A program made the translations under genes and the position numbers. Of a DNA stretch of 64,000 nt, positions 1 through 10,738 are shown one piece after another (position 1 is the stretch's first letter; every line of letters begins with the position of its first letter). The stretch comes from Smittia aterrima (taxonomy: Eukaryota; Arthropoda; Insecta; Diptera; Chironomidae): the NCBI GenBank assembly GCA_033063855.1, contig CP093831.1:7006001-7070000 (forward strand). Direction: 5' to 3'. Under the pieces are notes generated by a model. The model searched no databases. It was not told where the DNA came from and was given only the letters and a program-made list of their open reading frames with translations.

Positions 1-24
1 AAAGTTAAACAAGTCTCAACAAGA

Positions 25-34
25 TTTTTGGCGC
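25..34 (+). promoter_or_regulatory. E2F-like site upstream of FANCI
   Basis: TTTTTGGCGC lies about 93 bp before the FANCI start codon and contains TTTGGCGC, an exact match to the E2F/DP consensus TTTSSCGC. E2F control of DNA-repair genes is established in animals; activity of this copy is inference. Confidence 0.4.
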
Positions 35-126
35 TTAACTGAAGATTCAGAATTAAAGTTGAATTAAGAGGAAATACGAGAAAGAAATTATCAGAAGCTA
101 TTGTAATTGATGCAAACTTCTTTAAA

Positions 127-3100
127 ATGATGGAGACAGATTCATTCAAAGACGAATTCAAAAGAAAGAAGAGCAAACCTGAGGAATTGAAGAATCTTTT
201 GGTAAACACTGAGCCGGAAGTGATATGCAAGGCAACGATAGAAACTGCAGCCGAATCAATTGGCTTCAGTATTTGGGTGTCAACACTCTCACTTATTGAT
301 GATGAAGATCAAGTCTTCGAGATCATTAAAGAAGTAAGTTTTGCTTGAGACTTTGCATAAAAAGATAAATTTACATTCAAATACTTTTTAGATCCTTCCG
401 AGCCTGAACCGAGATAAAATGCCAACAAAATGTTTAAGCGATTTCTACTCACGCTTAAACATTGAACTTCCCAGATACTCGCTTAATTTTATTATAAAAT
501 TGGCTTATTTTTGCGAGAACAGCATTCAATTCGGGGACGTTAGAGCTTGCTTCTTCAAAGATATCATTCCATGCATTCTGCAGATAATGGCTAATGGAGA
601 CCGAGCTGTTACGATCGATGGTGTTACGAAGAGCGCCAACGAATATCGTCAAGAAATCATTACCAGCATATTGAGTAAGCCGTTCAAAGTTTCTGTGCTC
701 ACTGGCATCACAGCAATGTTCAAGTAAGTTTTTAAATTCGCTGTTTTAATAGAAGTAAAATAACGATGATTTCTTCACAGAGACATTCCACTCAGCAAAC
801 AACAGAATGAACTTTTACTTGGGAAAATATGCGACAACTTCTTAAACGTTCCTCACACGAGTATCAGCGGACTTGCTTTAGTTTGCTTCAATTTATCATT
901 GTTCAACAAGTTAATTGTGCCGGTTCTTGCATTAGACACATATTTCTTCGAAAAGCGCTACAAACAAAAGTTCGCTGAAATGAATAGTGAACTTGATGTT
1001 AACTCGATTGATGAAACAGCTGAGAAAGGTATGATCGAGACGGAGGAGAATGTTGTTTTTCACTTCCAACAAGTCACAGAATTCACTTCAATCGAAAAGG
1101 ATATTGTAAATGCTTTGAAACCACTCGCATTTGCTCCTAAGCTTATCATATCTCCTTTTATCGCAACGATCCTCGTGTCGTTCGCCAAAATGTCATCTTC
1201 ATCAGTCGCAGGAAATCTTCGACTTCCTCAATCAATTCTGTTGCCTTTCATTAAACAAGTTTTTAAGAACAACGAGAAACATCGAATGATTCTCCGTAAC
1301 TCGAGCTGGGCCCGTTGTGTTGATCAATTCGAATCGGTAGACATAGAAAAACTTCTCAAAATACTTCAAGAAAACACATGCAAGCGAGGACAGAATGTTG
1401 CTCTTAATGGATTTATTGGATTGACATTCATGTTGCTAAAAACGAAAGGAGCACCTGCTCTTAATTCATTCGCTATTCAATTTTTGAATGAGCTCGTTCG
1501 AACGCGCCAGGAGTTTACAAGCGACATTATGAGAATTATTGTGAAAATGCTTTTTAGCGAGAGCAACAAAGTTCCCATTATCGATTGCTTTAGTGTCATG
1601 ATTCAGAATAGAGCACTGCCGATCGATCGATGTGAAGAAGCTTTAACAGAGCTGCTTGAAAATCTTACTGAGCTCGAACTTGACACAGCAATGGCCATCG
1701 AGAGTGTGATTTTCAGCGCGATTTCAAAATCTTCTAAACTTCGTGATCTGATGATCAAAACCATGAGAGGAGCAATGTATCAAAACAAATTAGGATTACG
1801 AAAGCTTGCCGTCTACGCTTTCTGCATCATGTTAAAGAAAGTAACAAAACCGACACAATCTGCTTCGTTTCAACTTGCTGGTCCATCACAAAACATTTCA
1901 ATGATGTCACTCATGTCGCAGAGTCAACTACCATCAATCGATAATATTTCGATGCGACGCTGTGGTGTCATGGTACTTGAAATATTAGGAATTTTAAGAA
2001 AGTGCTTCTCACACAACGCGGACATTAGGATTACACTTTACGAGAGCTTGCTAAGTGCTGTTGCTGCCAATCCTTTCATCATCTCAAATGTCCTTGAGCT
2101 CGTTGAAACACAATTTAGAGAGTAAGTTGAAAGTTTTCTTTATTAAAAAAATTATTTTAAATATTTTTTTCTTACAGATATTTTGACAACGAAGACCCTG
2201 AGATTATAATCGACTTCTCTAAAGCTTTCAAAAATTTAGAAAACGGTGAACTCATTATCATGGATCATCTGGGTAAATTCTTAAGCTTCTTCATCTCCTG
2301 CATTGTCATCAGTTATGAGAAGATCCCGGATGAAAATTGCGATCAATTAAGGAAGTATCAAGAAATTATCGAGAAAATAATCGACAAAGCTGAAGAAGTA
2401 ACAATGGAGCAACTTGGTGTGTTTGCAGTTCTGAACTTAAAAGCAGCTTCCAGCATTTCTCAGTTCTTGAATTGCCTTGAAGCTCTGATCCTGTATTGTA
2501 CTGACGATCTTAAAAATGTCGCCAACATTTCAAAGATCAAGAAGCTCTTTGAGAAACACCAAAAGGTAACAAAGGAAGCTTTGAAGCTTCAAGAAAATGC
2601 TAAAAAAGGTATGAAGAAAGGAAAGAATCAGTCAACGACGGCAGCTCCGATAAAGGTCGACCTTAAACTTGAATGCGTCTGGAAATTTAAGGACTACGGA
2701 AATCTTCTGAATCTCTGCTTTGAAGATCACATGAACGAGAGTGTAAATGAAATTAAACAAAACGCCAACTTTGTATGTTTTATTTTACGATCTACAAGTC
2801 AAAGCATTGCTCAAATTTCCACTTCACCGGAATATCTCAAACTCAAACACAGCAAAACAACTTTCGCAACATTAAAAAATTATGCTGCGATCTTTTTCCG
2901 TCAAATGGAAATCGAAGCGTTTAGCGTGCTCTACGAGAACTTCGACCAAGAATGCGCTATTGCAGTAACTGATGCTTTCTACAAAACAATCAAAACAGTT
3001 GATTCACTATTCAATTCACCAATTCAATGGCAAAGCTTCTTAAAAGCTGTCACGGGAAGTCAAAGCACAATCGATGGCATGATCATGCAAGTTATTAAGA

Positions 3101-4377
3101 GAATTCAAACAATCATTGAGTGGGCATTTGACCAGGAGAAAACCGATGTACACGCTGATCCACAAGGAGAAAAAATTTGTGTTAATCTTCTGATGACAAT
3201 CGAGAGCCTCTTCAAAAACTTCCAATCCATGCCAAACACTCACAGTCGCGATACGTACAATTGGATTTTGACATTCTGCAAGAAGACTGAGATTACCCAG
3301 AAAAATCTTCACGTCGTTAATCAACTCTTCTTCCAAATTATGGTTCAACAAGACACTTGTTCAAATATTATGGAACATATCGCCAACAAAATCTCCAACG
3401 TTTACGGACAGCTTAATGTTAATGCTTTGAAAGAGCCAGCTGAATTCTCCCAGAATGATCTTAAAAGCATTTCACTTGTTACAATTGATCAAGCTTTCTT
3501 CAGTTTCTCGAATCTTGTCCGAAAACAAATTGAAGATGTTGAATTTTGTATTTTGCGAATGAATTCTTTCAACGCTTATATCAAAACTCCGGGTCAAGAT
3601 ATCAAGCTTTGTGTTTCGGCTCTTCAATCTTTAGAGGTATCTAGTGTCGCCAAATTAACTCAGCTTGGCAATGTCGTTAGCACCTTGTGTAACACACGTT
3701 TTGCATTGCGAGGAGGACAAATAGAATCGATGGGAAAAGTAGGGATTGCTTACTTTGCTTGCCTCGTCAATCTGATGAAGCATTTCTGTCAGCACTTCGA
3801 CGTTAGTAACATCAACTATCAAAGAATTTCACTGGAAAATTTGTTAAAGGAAACAAAGGCAACAGTCAGACTCATTTACGCCCTTCAGCCTTACGTAGAG
3901 GAATTAATCGAAGAAGAGCAAAATAAAGCCAAACGCGACAACAAGAAGAAGGCAGCAGCTAACAAAGAATTCAAATATATGTCTCGACTTGTCTTGACTG
4001 TTGAAAAATTCTCAACAGTTGTGCACAAATTCGATTTCACTGCAAAGAAGAATTTCAAAAAGTATCTTCACGCTGGTGAAGTTCGTGACTTCAGAATCAC
4101 AGAGCAAGCAGTGAGAGAAGTCAGAGATTCTAGCGACGAAGAGATGGAGAATGCAACCGATGTTGAACAAGACGAGAGCGATGAACCGATTGTTGTTTCA
4201 AAGAAAAAGCGCAAAACTCGAATTTATGAATCATCAGAAAGCGAAGAAGCTCTTTCATCAGACTCGGATGCAACGAACGTTTCCTTCGAGACACCGCAAC
4301 CAATTTCAAAAGATGGATTTGAAAAGAATCTTAAGAAAATCGTCAAACAATCTCGACCCGCAAGAAAACAAAAATGA
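127..4377 (+). CDS. Fanci: Fanconi anemia group I protein (FANCI)
   Basis: Four exons, 127-333, 392-723, 781-2121 and 2178-4377, join in frame to about 1,359 residues; human FANCI has 1,328. FANCI pairs with FANCD2 as the clamp of the Fanconi interstrand-crosslink repair pathway in the nucleus. The protein is a long helical solenoid without catalytic motifs. Recognition rests on the centre: residues near 519-524 read GLRKLAV, with Lys521 at the place of the human monoubiquitination site Lys523, followed by an MSQSQ segment giving Ser559-Gln and Ser561-Gln at the ATR-phosphorylated cluster, then RRCGVMVLEIL and RKCFSHNADIR as in the family. The C-terminus is acidic, then basic (KKKRK), as expected for the nuclear tail. 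A second ATG follows at once at 130. AATAAA lies near 4398, and the next gene starts only 81 bp after the stop. Confidence 0.9.
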
Positions 4378-4457
4378 AATGTTACTCCTTAAGTCGAAAT
4401 AAAAGCTCTTTTCTCAGTAATCTTTTTGTCAAAAGTTGATTTTGTGTTTTCTTAAAG

Positions 4458-6691
4458 ATGGAGAAACTCAAAAGTGCATTTAAAAAGCAGGGAAAGAAGA
4501 AATTCATCAAAGGTCGACAAACTGTCGTCTTCCAAAGCAGCAAGAAGAATTTGGCTTATTACGATCCTGAGATCTTAAATCTCCTTAAATTACGAAAGAA
4601 AACTTTGGTAATTATAATTTAAACTTAATTTTAAAGGAAGTTAACTTGAACCAGATGAATTTTCTTTTTTCAATTGCAGGTTGAATTCAATGGACGAGAC
4701 GCAACTCCTCACGCTTTATGCGAAACCGACTTTACTGATATTGAAGAGATTTATCTTGTCGAACAAAAACAAAATCGAAATGATTCATTGTGGGATGCAT
4801 TGGCTTCAAGCGTTTCAAGGAAAAGATTCTCATCGTTGTCTGATCTAGCTCGAGATTCAAACGTTGATTCGCTCGTTCCAGACTTGGATGACATTTGCCA
4901 AGAAGTAAGTGAAATTATATTTTCCCAAAAGTTTTTCTTAATTTCTTTTTTCCTCAGATTGCTGAAATCAATTTAGCGGATCTTTATGAAGAATCCGATA
5001 CAACAACTAAGAAGAAAGATAAGAAAACCAAAATCGAAAACAAGAAGCCAGAAAAATTCGTTGAGATCATAATTAATGAAACTGAAAACTTCGACATCTA
5101 TGAGTTCAAATCTTTAATCACTCCCAAAGGAACGCAAGAAGCAAATTCTGTTGAGCAGTACAATGCACATTATAATTTCATTACAAAAGGAGCTGGAATG
5201 AGTCGTCCGCGAGGCGATGCTGAAGCTCAAACTGAAATAGTCTCAGCTAAGCCCGTTGGCAATAACACTGTTCAGGCAGAGAAGGAAAAGAATGGCACAA
5301 ACGTTTCAAAGTTCGAAATTTTCCAAGCTTACTCCGAAATAGTTGAGACGACAGAAGAAATTGATGAAACGTTGACAGTAACGACACTCGAACGTGAAGG
5401 TAATGCTGAATTTAGCAACAACTTATTCGATACCAAACAATTCCAATTGACTTCAATGATGGTTGAGCGAATGCTTGCCGAGAACGTTTATCGCGATGTA
5501 CAAAAACAGTTTCGCAATATTGTTGATGAAGATTCGATTGATGTGAAGACCAACTACTCATATGAGTTAAAAGAACTTTGGAGCTACAAGAGTGAACAGA
5601 CTAAAGGAAAAGAAGTCGTCAGCATGTGCTGGTGTCCAAGTAATGGAGATTTGTTAGCTGTCGCTTACGGCGCCTATCATTTCCGACCAAGCAAGAACAG
5701 AATTGCTGGAGTTGTTCTTATTTGGTCCATGAAAAATCCAGTCAACCCTGAACGTCATTTTTACTATAAAACTCCAGTGACTTCCATCGCATTTTCAAAT
5801 CTTAGTCCAAATCTGCTCGCTGTTGGTCTTTACACTGGCAGCGTTGAAGTTATCGACATTTCTGAGAATAACTCAATTCAAAAAGGATCCACCGTTTCGC
5901 GAAGTGAAAAAAAGACTTCACCTGGTTTTGATCCCGTTTGGAATTGCTGTTGGATTCTTGACAAAGACGAAGAATTTATTTTTACTGCATCACAAGACGG
6001 TCGAATAATGAAATACAAATTTGGCGCTGGACCTGATTTAATTGGATTTTCCCTGTTGCATTTGGAACGTGTTAATGGAACACTCAATGGACATTTTGTC
6101 GGAGATATTAGAAATGATGCAGCTGATGGTCATTCGCAAGCACTTTCTCTGCAATTTCATCCTGATCCAGAAAAGTCTGATATTTATTACGTTGGGACTA
6201 ATCAAGGCTGCGTGCACGTGTGCTCCACGAATATATCAAACCAACATCTTTCAGTCTCATATGCTCACAAGTTTGGAGTCTACAGCATCGACTTTTCACC
6301 ATTCTCGCCCAAAGTGTTTCTAACAGCTGGAAGCGACTTCTGCATACGAATTTGGATTGAAGATGTTTTGGATCCCGTTTTGGAATTGAAAGATGGTTTC
6401 GAAGGAGTTCATTGTGCTTTCTGGAGTCCAAGTAATTCCACTGTTATCATAAGCTGCACGAAGAGCGCAGTAAAGATTTGGGACTTACGAAGAAGGCAAA
6501 GGGAACCAGCTGCAATCTTTAAATTTGGAAACAAGAATTTTACTGTAATTAAATTCAGCTCTTGTGGGAGAACAATAGCGATCGGTGATACAGAAGGAGC
6601 AACACATATTTGTTTGTTAGAGAACTTTCCTGCGGTACCACACTTTCAGCTCGATGCATTAATGAATTGTCTTGGAGTTAAAAACTTATGA
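4458..6691 (+). CDS. Dnai4: Axonemal dynein intermediate chain, DNAI4/WDR78-like WD-repeat protein
   Basis: Three exons (4458-4607, 4680-4904, 4958-6691) give about 702 residues. The N-terminus is lysine-rich (MEKLKSAFKKQGKKK) and the C-terminal half holds WD repeats. Family features seen: the LWSY...TKGKEVVSMCW entry into the propeller, DLLAVAYG, VLIWSMKNP..PERH, SPNLLAVGLYTGSVEV, PVWNCCW, HKFGVYSIDFSPF and a closing KIWDLRR. These resemble human WDR78/DNAI4 more than DNAI1, DNAI2 or WDR63, though WDR63 (DNAI3) is not fully excluded. DNAI4 is an intermediate chain of inner-arm (f/I1) axonemal dynein. In insects this points to sperm flagella and chordotonal cilia. Its length is below the human ~850 because the N-terminal region is shorter. 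AATAAA is at about 6693, directly after the stop. Confidence 0.8.
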
Positions 6692-6843
6692 AAATAAATT
6701 AAATGTAAAAAAGCAATTTAGCTTTATTCTTACTGTTAACATACTTTAGATCAATATTAGTGACCAGCTTAACAACTTAGCGTTGGTTAACAGGCTGAAT
6801 TAAGCTTAATTATCAGAAATCAAAGTTAACGTATTTTTTAAAC

Positions 6844-6855
6844 TTTGGCGGGAAA
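6844..6855. promoter_or_regulatory. E2F consensus site upstream of Iswi
   Basis: TTTGGCGGGAAA sits about 127 bp before the Iswi start codon. Its reverse complement contains TTTCCCGC, an exact match to TTTSSCGC. It lies in the 290 bp gap between the DNAI4-like stop and the Iswi ATG, so it most likely belongs to the Iswi promoter. Function is inferred from sequence only. Confidence 0.5.
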
Positions 6856-6981
6856 AAAGTGACCGAAAGTGGCCGAAACAACGAAAAAAAAGCTAAGAAC
6901 CAGCATCGCGAATTGTGTTTTGTTAAATCTTAATTATATCTGGCAAAAAGTTCTCAAATAGTAGCAAAATACACCGCAACG

Positions 6982-9900
6982 ATGTCTGGAGAGGAAGAGT
7001 CCAACGATCAAGTCGAAGCTCAAGACACGAATGACAATTCAGTGAGTTTTTCTAAGTTTTATTCGAGCGTCTCAAAGCTGCAACAAAAAAAATTTTCTTT
7101 CCAAATTTTATAAACAATTTAGAATGAATCCTCGGCTCAAAGTTCGGCAAAAGAAACGGATGTAGACTCAAATCGCCGAAAGAGATTCGATTTCTTGTTA
7201 AAGCAGACGGAAATCTTCTCTCACTTTATGCCCGGCTCGAACTCGAAAGTAACCCCCGAAAAGAAAAAGAAGCCAGGAAGGAAGAAGGAAGAAGAAGAGG
7301 AAATTAAAGATCAGAGCGATCAAAATCTCGACCCAAGCATCGATCCTGCAGAGTAAGATCAAAAAGTTTCCGTGAAGATTTTCATGTTGTAATGATTTTC
7401 CCTTTTAGCCACCGCCATCGCAAAACTGAGCAAGAAGAAGATGAAGAACTTCTCGCTGAAACAGCCAAAGCGAAAGCAATTTTCCGCTTTGAGGCTTCGC
7501 CACACTACATCACAGGAGGCGAAATGAGAGACTATCAAGTTCGAGGTTTGAACTGGATGATTTCTTTGTTCGAAAATGGAATTAATGGAATTCTCGCTGG
7601 TGAGTTGAAGATTTCATTAGAAAATGAAATCAAATGATTAATGAAGATTTAATTTTTAGATGAAATGGGTCTCGGAAAAACTCTTCAAACAATCTCTCTA
7701 CTTGGATATTTGAAAAACTTCAAGAACATTGCTGGACCACATATCGTCATCGTTCCAAAATCAACTCTTCAGAATTGGGTGAACGAGTTCGAACGCTGGT
7801 GTCCTTCACTTAAGGCAGTTTGCTTGATTGGAGACCAAGAAACTCGTAACGCGTTCATTCGCGATGTTATGATGCCTGGTGACTGGGATGTCTGCGTTAC
7901 TTCCTACGAGATGTGCATCCGCGAGAAGTCTGTCTTCAAAAAGTTCATGTGGAAATATTTAGTAATCGACGAGGCTCATCGTATCAAAAATGAAAAATCA
8001 AAGCTTTCGGAGATCCTTCGAGAATTCAAAACTCAAAATCGTCTGCTGTTGACAGGAACACCTTTGCAAAACAATCTTCACGAATTGTGGGCACTTCTGA
8101 ATTTCTTGTTGCCTGATGTATTCAACAACTCAGATGACTTCGACTCTTGGTTCAATACAAATCAGATGGGAAACAATCAAATGATCGAACGTCTCCATGC
8201 AGTCTTAAAACCTTTCCTCCTTCGTCGTTTGAAGTCTGAGGTAGAAAAGCGCTTGCTTCCGAAGAAGGAAATGAAAGTGTATGTTGGACTCGCCAAAATG
8301 CAGCGTGATTGGTACACAAAGATCTTGCTGAAGGATATTGACATTGTAAACGGCGCTGGAAAAGTTGAAAAGATGCGATTGCAAAATATTTTGATGCAAT
8401 TGCGCAAATGTACAAACCATCCATATCTGTTTGATGGAGCAGAGCCAGGTCCTCCCTACACAACTGATCAACATCTTGTCGACAACAGTGGAAAGTTGAC
8501 ATTGCTCGACAAATTGCTACCACGCTTGCAGGAACAAGGCTCGAGAGTCCTCATTTTCTCTCAAATGACACGCATGCTTGACATCCTCGAAGATTACTGC
8601 TGCTGGAGAACATACAAGTACTGTCGATTGGATGGTCAGACGCCACATGAAGACCGTACAAACATGATCGCTGATTTCAATTCGGAGAATTCACAGAAGT
8701 TTGTTTTCATGTTGTCAACTCGTGCTGGAGGTCTTGGTATCAATCTCGCAACAGCTGATGTGGTCATCATTTATGACAGTGATTGGAATCCTCAGATGGA
8801 TTTGCAAGCTATGGATCGAGCTCATCGTATCGGACAAAAGAAGCAAGTTCGTGTGTTCCGCTTCGTCACTGAGAATACCGTCGATGAGAAAATTGTCGAA
8901 CGTGCTGAAGTGAAATTGAGATTGGATAAATTGGTCATCCAACAAGGCCGCTTAATGGACAACAAATCAGCTCAACTCAACAAAGATGAAATGTTGAATA
9001 TTATTCGATTTGGAGCTAACCATGTTTTCCAATCTAAAGATTCTGAACTCACTGATGAAGACATCGAAGCAATTCTGATGAGAGGGGAAGAAAAGACAAA
9101 GGAAGAACAAAAGAAACTTGATTCACTTGGCGAAAGCTCCTTGAGACAATTTACTTTGGATACTGAACAGCCTCAATCGTCATTATATCAATTCGAAGGC
9201 GAAGATTATCGCGAAAAACAGAAACTCTCGGCGTTAGGCTCGTGGATTGAGCCACCGAAGCGTGAACGAAAGGCTAATTACGCTGTCGATGCTTACTTCA
9301 AAGAGGCTTTACGTGTCGCCGAACCAAAAGCACCGAAAGCTCCACGTCCAGCCAAACAACCGATTGTTCAAGACTTTCAATTTTTCCCACCTCGCTTGTT
9401 TGAGCTTTTAGATCAAGAAATTTACTGGCATCGTAAATCTATCGGTAAATCTCAATATTGATTAATTAAGTTTTGTAAATTAATTATTTATCTTTTAAGG
9501 TTGGAAGGCTCCTAAAAATCCTGACTTGGGGACAGAAGCCAATAAGGCACAGCGTGAAGAACAGAGAAAAATCGATGAAGCCGAACCGCTAACTGACGAC
9601 GAGATTACCGAAAAAGAATCTTTACTTACACAAGGCTTCACAGCTTGGAGCAAGAGAGACTTCAATCAATTTATCAAAGCTAACGAGAAGTTTGGGCGAG
9701 ATGACATCGAAAGTATTGCAAAAGAAGTTGAAGGAAAAACACCTGAAGAAGTTATGGAGTACAGTTCTGTTTTCTGGGAACGATGTCATGAACTGCAAGA
9801 TATTGAAAGAATCATGGCTCAGATTGAACGCGGTGAGGCAAAGATTCAGCGCCGCGCTTCAATCAAGAAAGCTCTCGACGGAAAGATGGCTCGCTACCGT

Positions 9901-10290
9901 GCTCCTTTCCATCAGCTTCGCATTTCATATGGAAACAACAAAGGAAAGAATTACATTGAAGAAGAAGATCGTTTCTTGGTTTGCATGCTTCATAAACTCG
10001 GATTCGACAAAGAAAATGTCTATGAAGAACTCCGTGCTGCTATTCGCTCATCTCCTCAGTTCCGATTCGACTGGTTCCTCAAATCACGCACTGCTCTCGA
10101 ACTACAACGTCGCTGTAACACTTTGATTACACTTATTGAGCGTGAAAATCAAGAAATCGAAGAGAAGGAGAAGCAAGACAAAAAGAAGAAACCAGGTAAC
10201 GCGTCCACAACAAAAGGAAGCCAAAAACGAAAGTCGGAAGCCAACGCTACTCCTGCCGCTGGATCGTCGAAGAAAAAACGACGCGTTTAA
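6982..10290 (+). CDS. Iswi: Chromatin-remodelling ATPase ISWI
   Basis: Five exons (6982-7041, 7123-7352, 7409-7599, 7660-9444, 9500-10290) give about 1,018 residues, close to the 1,027 of Drosophila ISWI. ISWI is the SNF2 motor of the NURF, ACF and CHRAC complexes and slides nucleosomes using ATP. In order: the acidic/basic N-terminal AutoN-like region, DExx helicase lobe with DEMGLGKT (Walker A) and DEAHRIKN (Walker B), LLLTGTPLQNN, lobe 2 with LIFSQMTRMLDILEDY, STRAGGLGINL and DRAHRIGQ, then the NegC region, a HAND domain (NYAVDAYFKEALR), and in exon 5 the SANT (FTAWSKRDFNQFIKANEKFGR) and SLIDE (the IEEEDRFLVCMLHKLGFD region) domains. It ends in a basic KKKRRV tail. AATAAA is at about 10463. 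Every catalytic motif looks intact. Confidence 0.97.
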
Positions 10291-10738
10291 ATATTCCATC
10301 AAAACATTCTCAGTATCACTAAATTCCCAAATTTAAAATTGTTTGCTTTTGACTCTGCAGAACAAAGCAACTTTTTAAAGTTCGGTTCATCATAGGGTTT
10401 AAGATTTTCCGTTTGTTTGCTCTGCCCATTGAAACCCTTTTAAGTTATAAGTTTCACGAATGAATAAAACTACAAATTAAAATTTAAAATATCTCTCTTT
10501 TATACATTTTCTCTTAAGAGTAAGGGATATAAGATAATTCTTAAATAATTCGCAAATGCGTCGAACGAATTGAGTAAAAATTTTGAGAACTTTTTTGAAG
10601 GAAATGAAATGCGTGACAAGTTAAAAGATTGTTTATGCTTTGAGGGTTCAATTCTTAAAGTTTAAGGAAAGCTTGAAAGGATTTCACTCAACAGCACGTC
10701 GATACAAAGTTTCTAACTTCGCGATTCAACCAAAGCTT
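10291..10738. other. Convergent 3' intergenic region (Iswi / ARID4)
   Basis: These 448 bp separate the stop codons of Iswi (+) and ARID4 (-). A clear AATAAA for Iswi is at about 10463. No ORF with coding character or RNA gene was seen. Confidence 0.5.
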
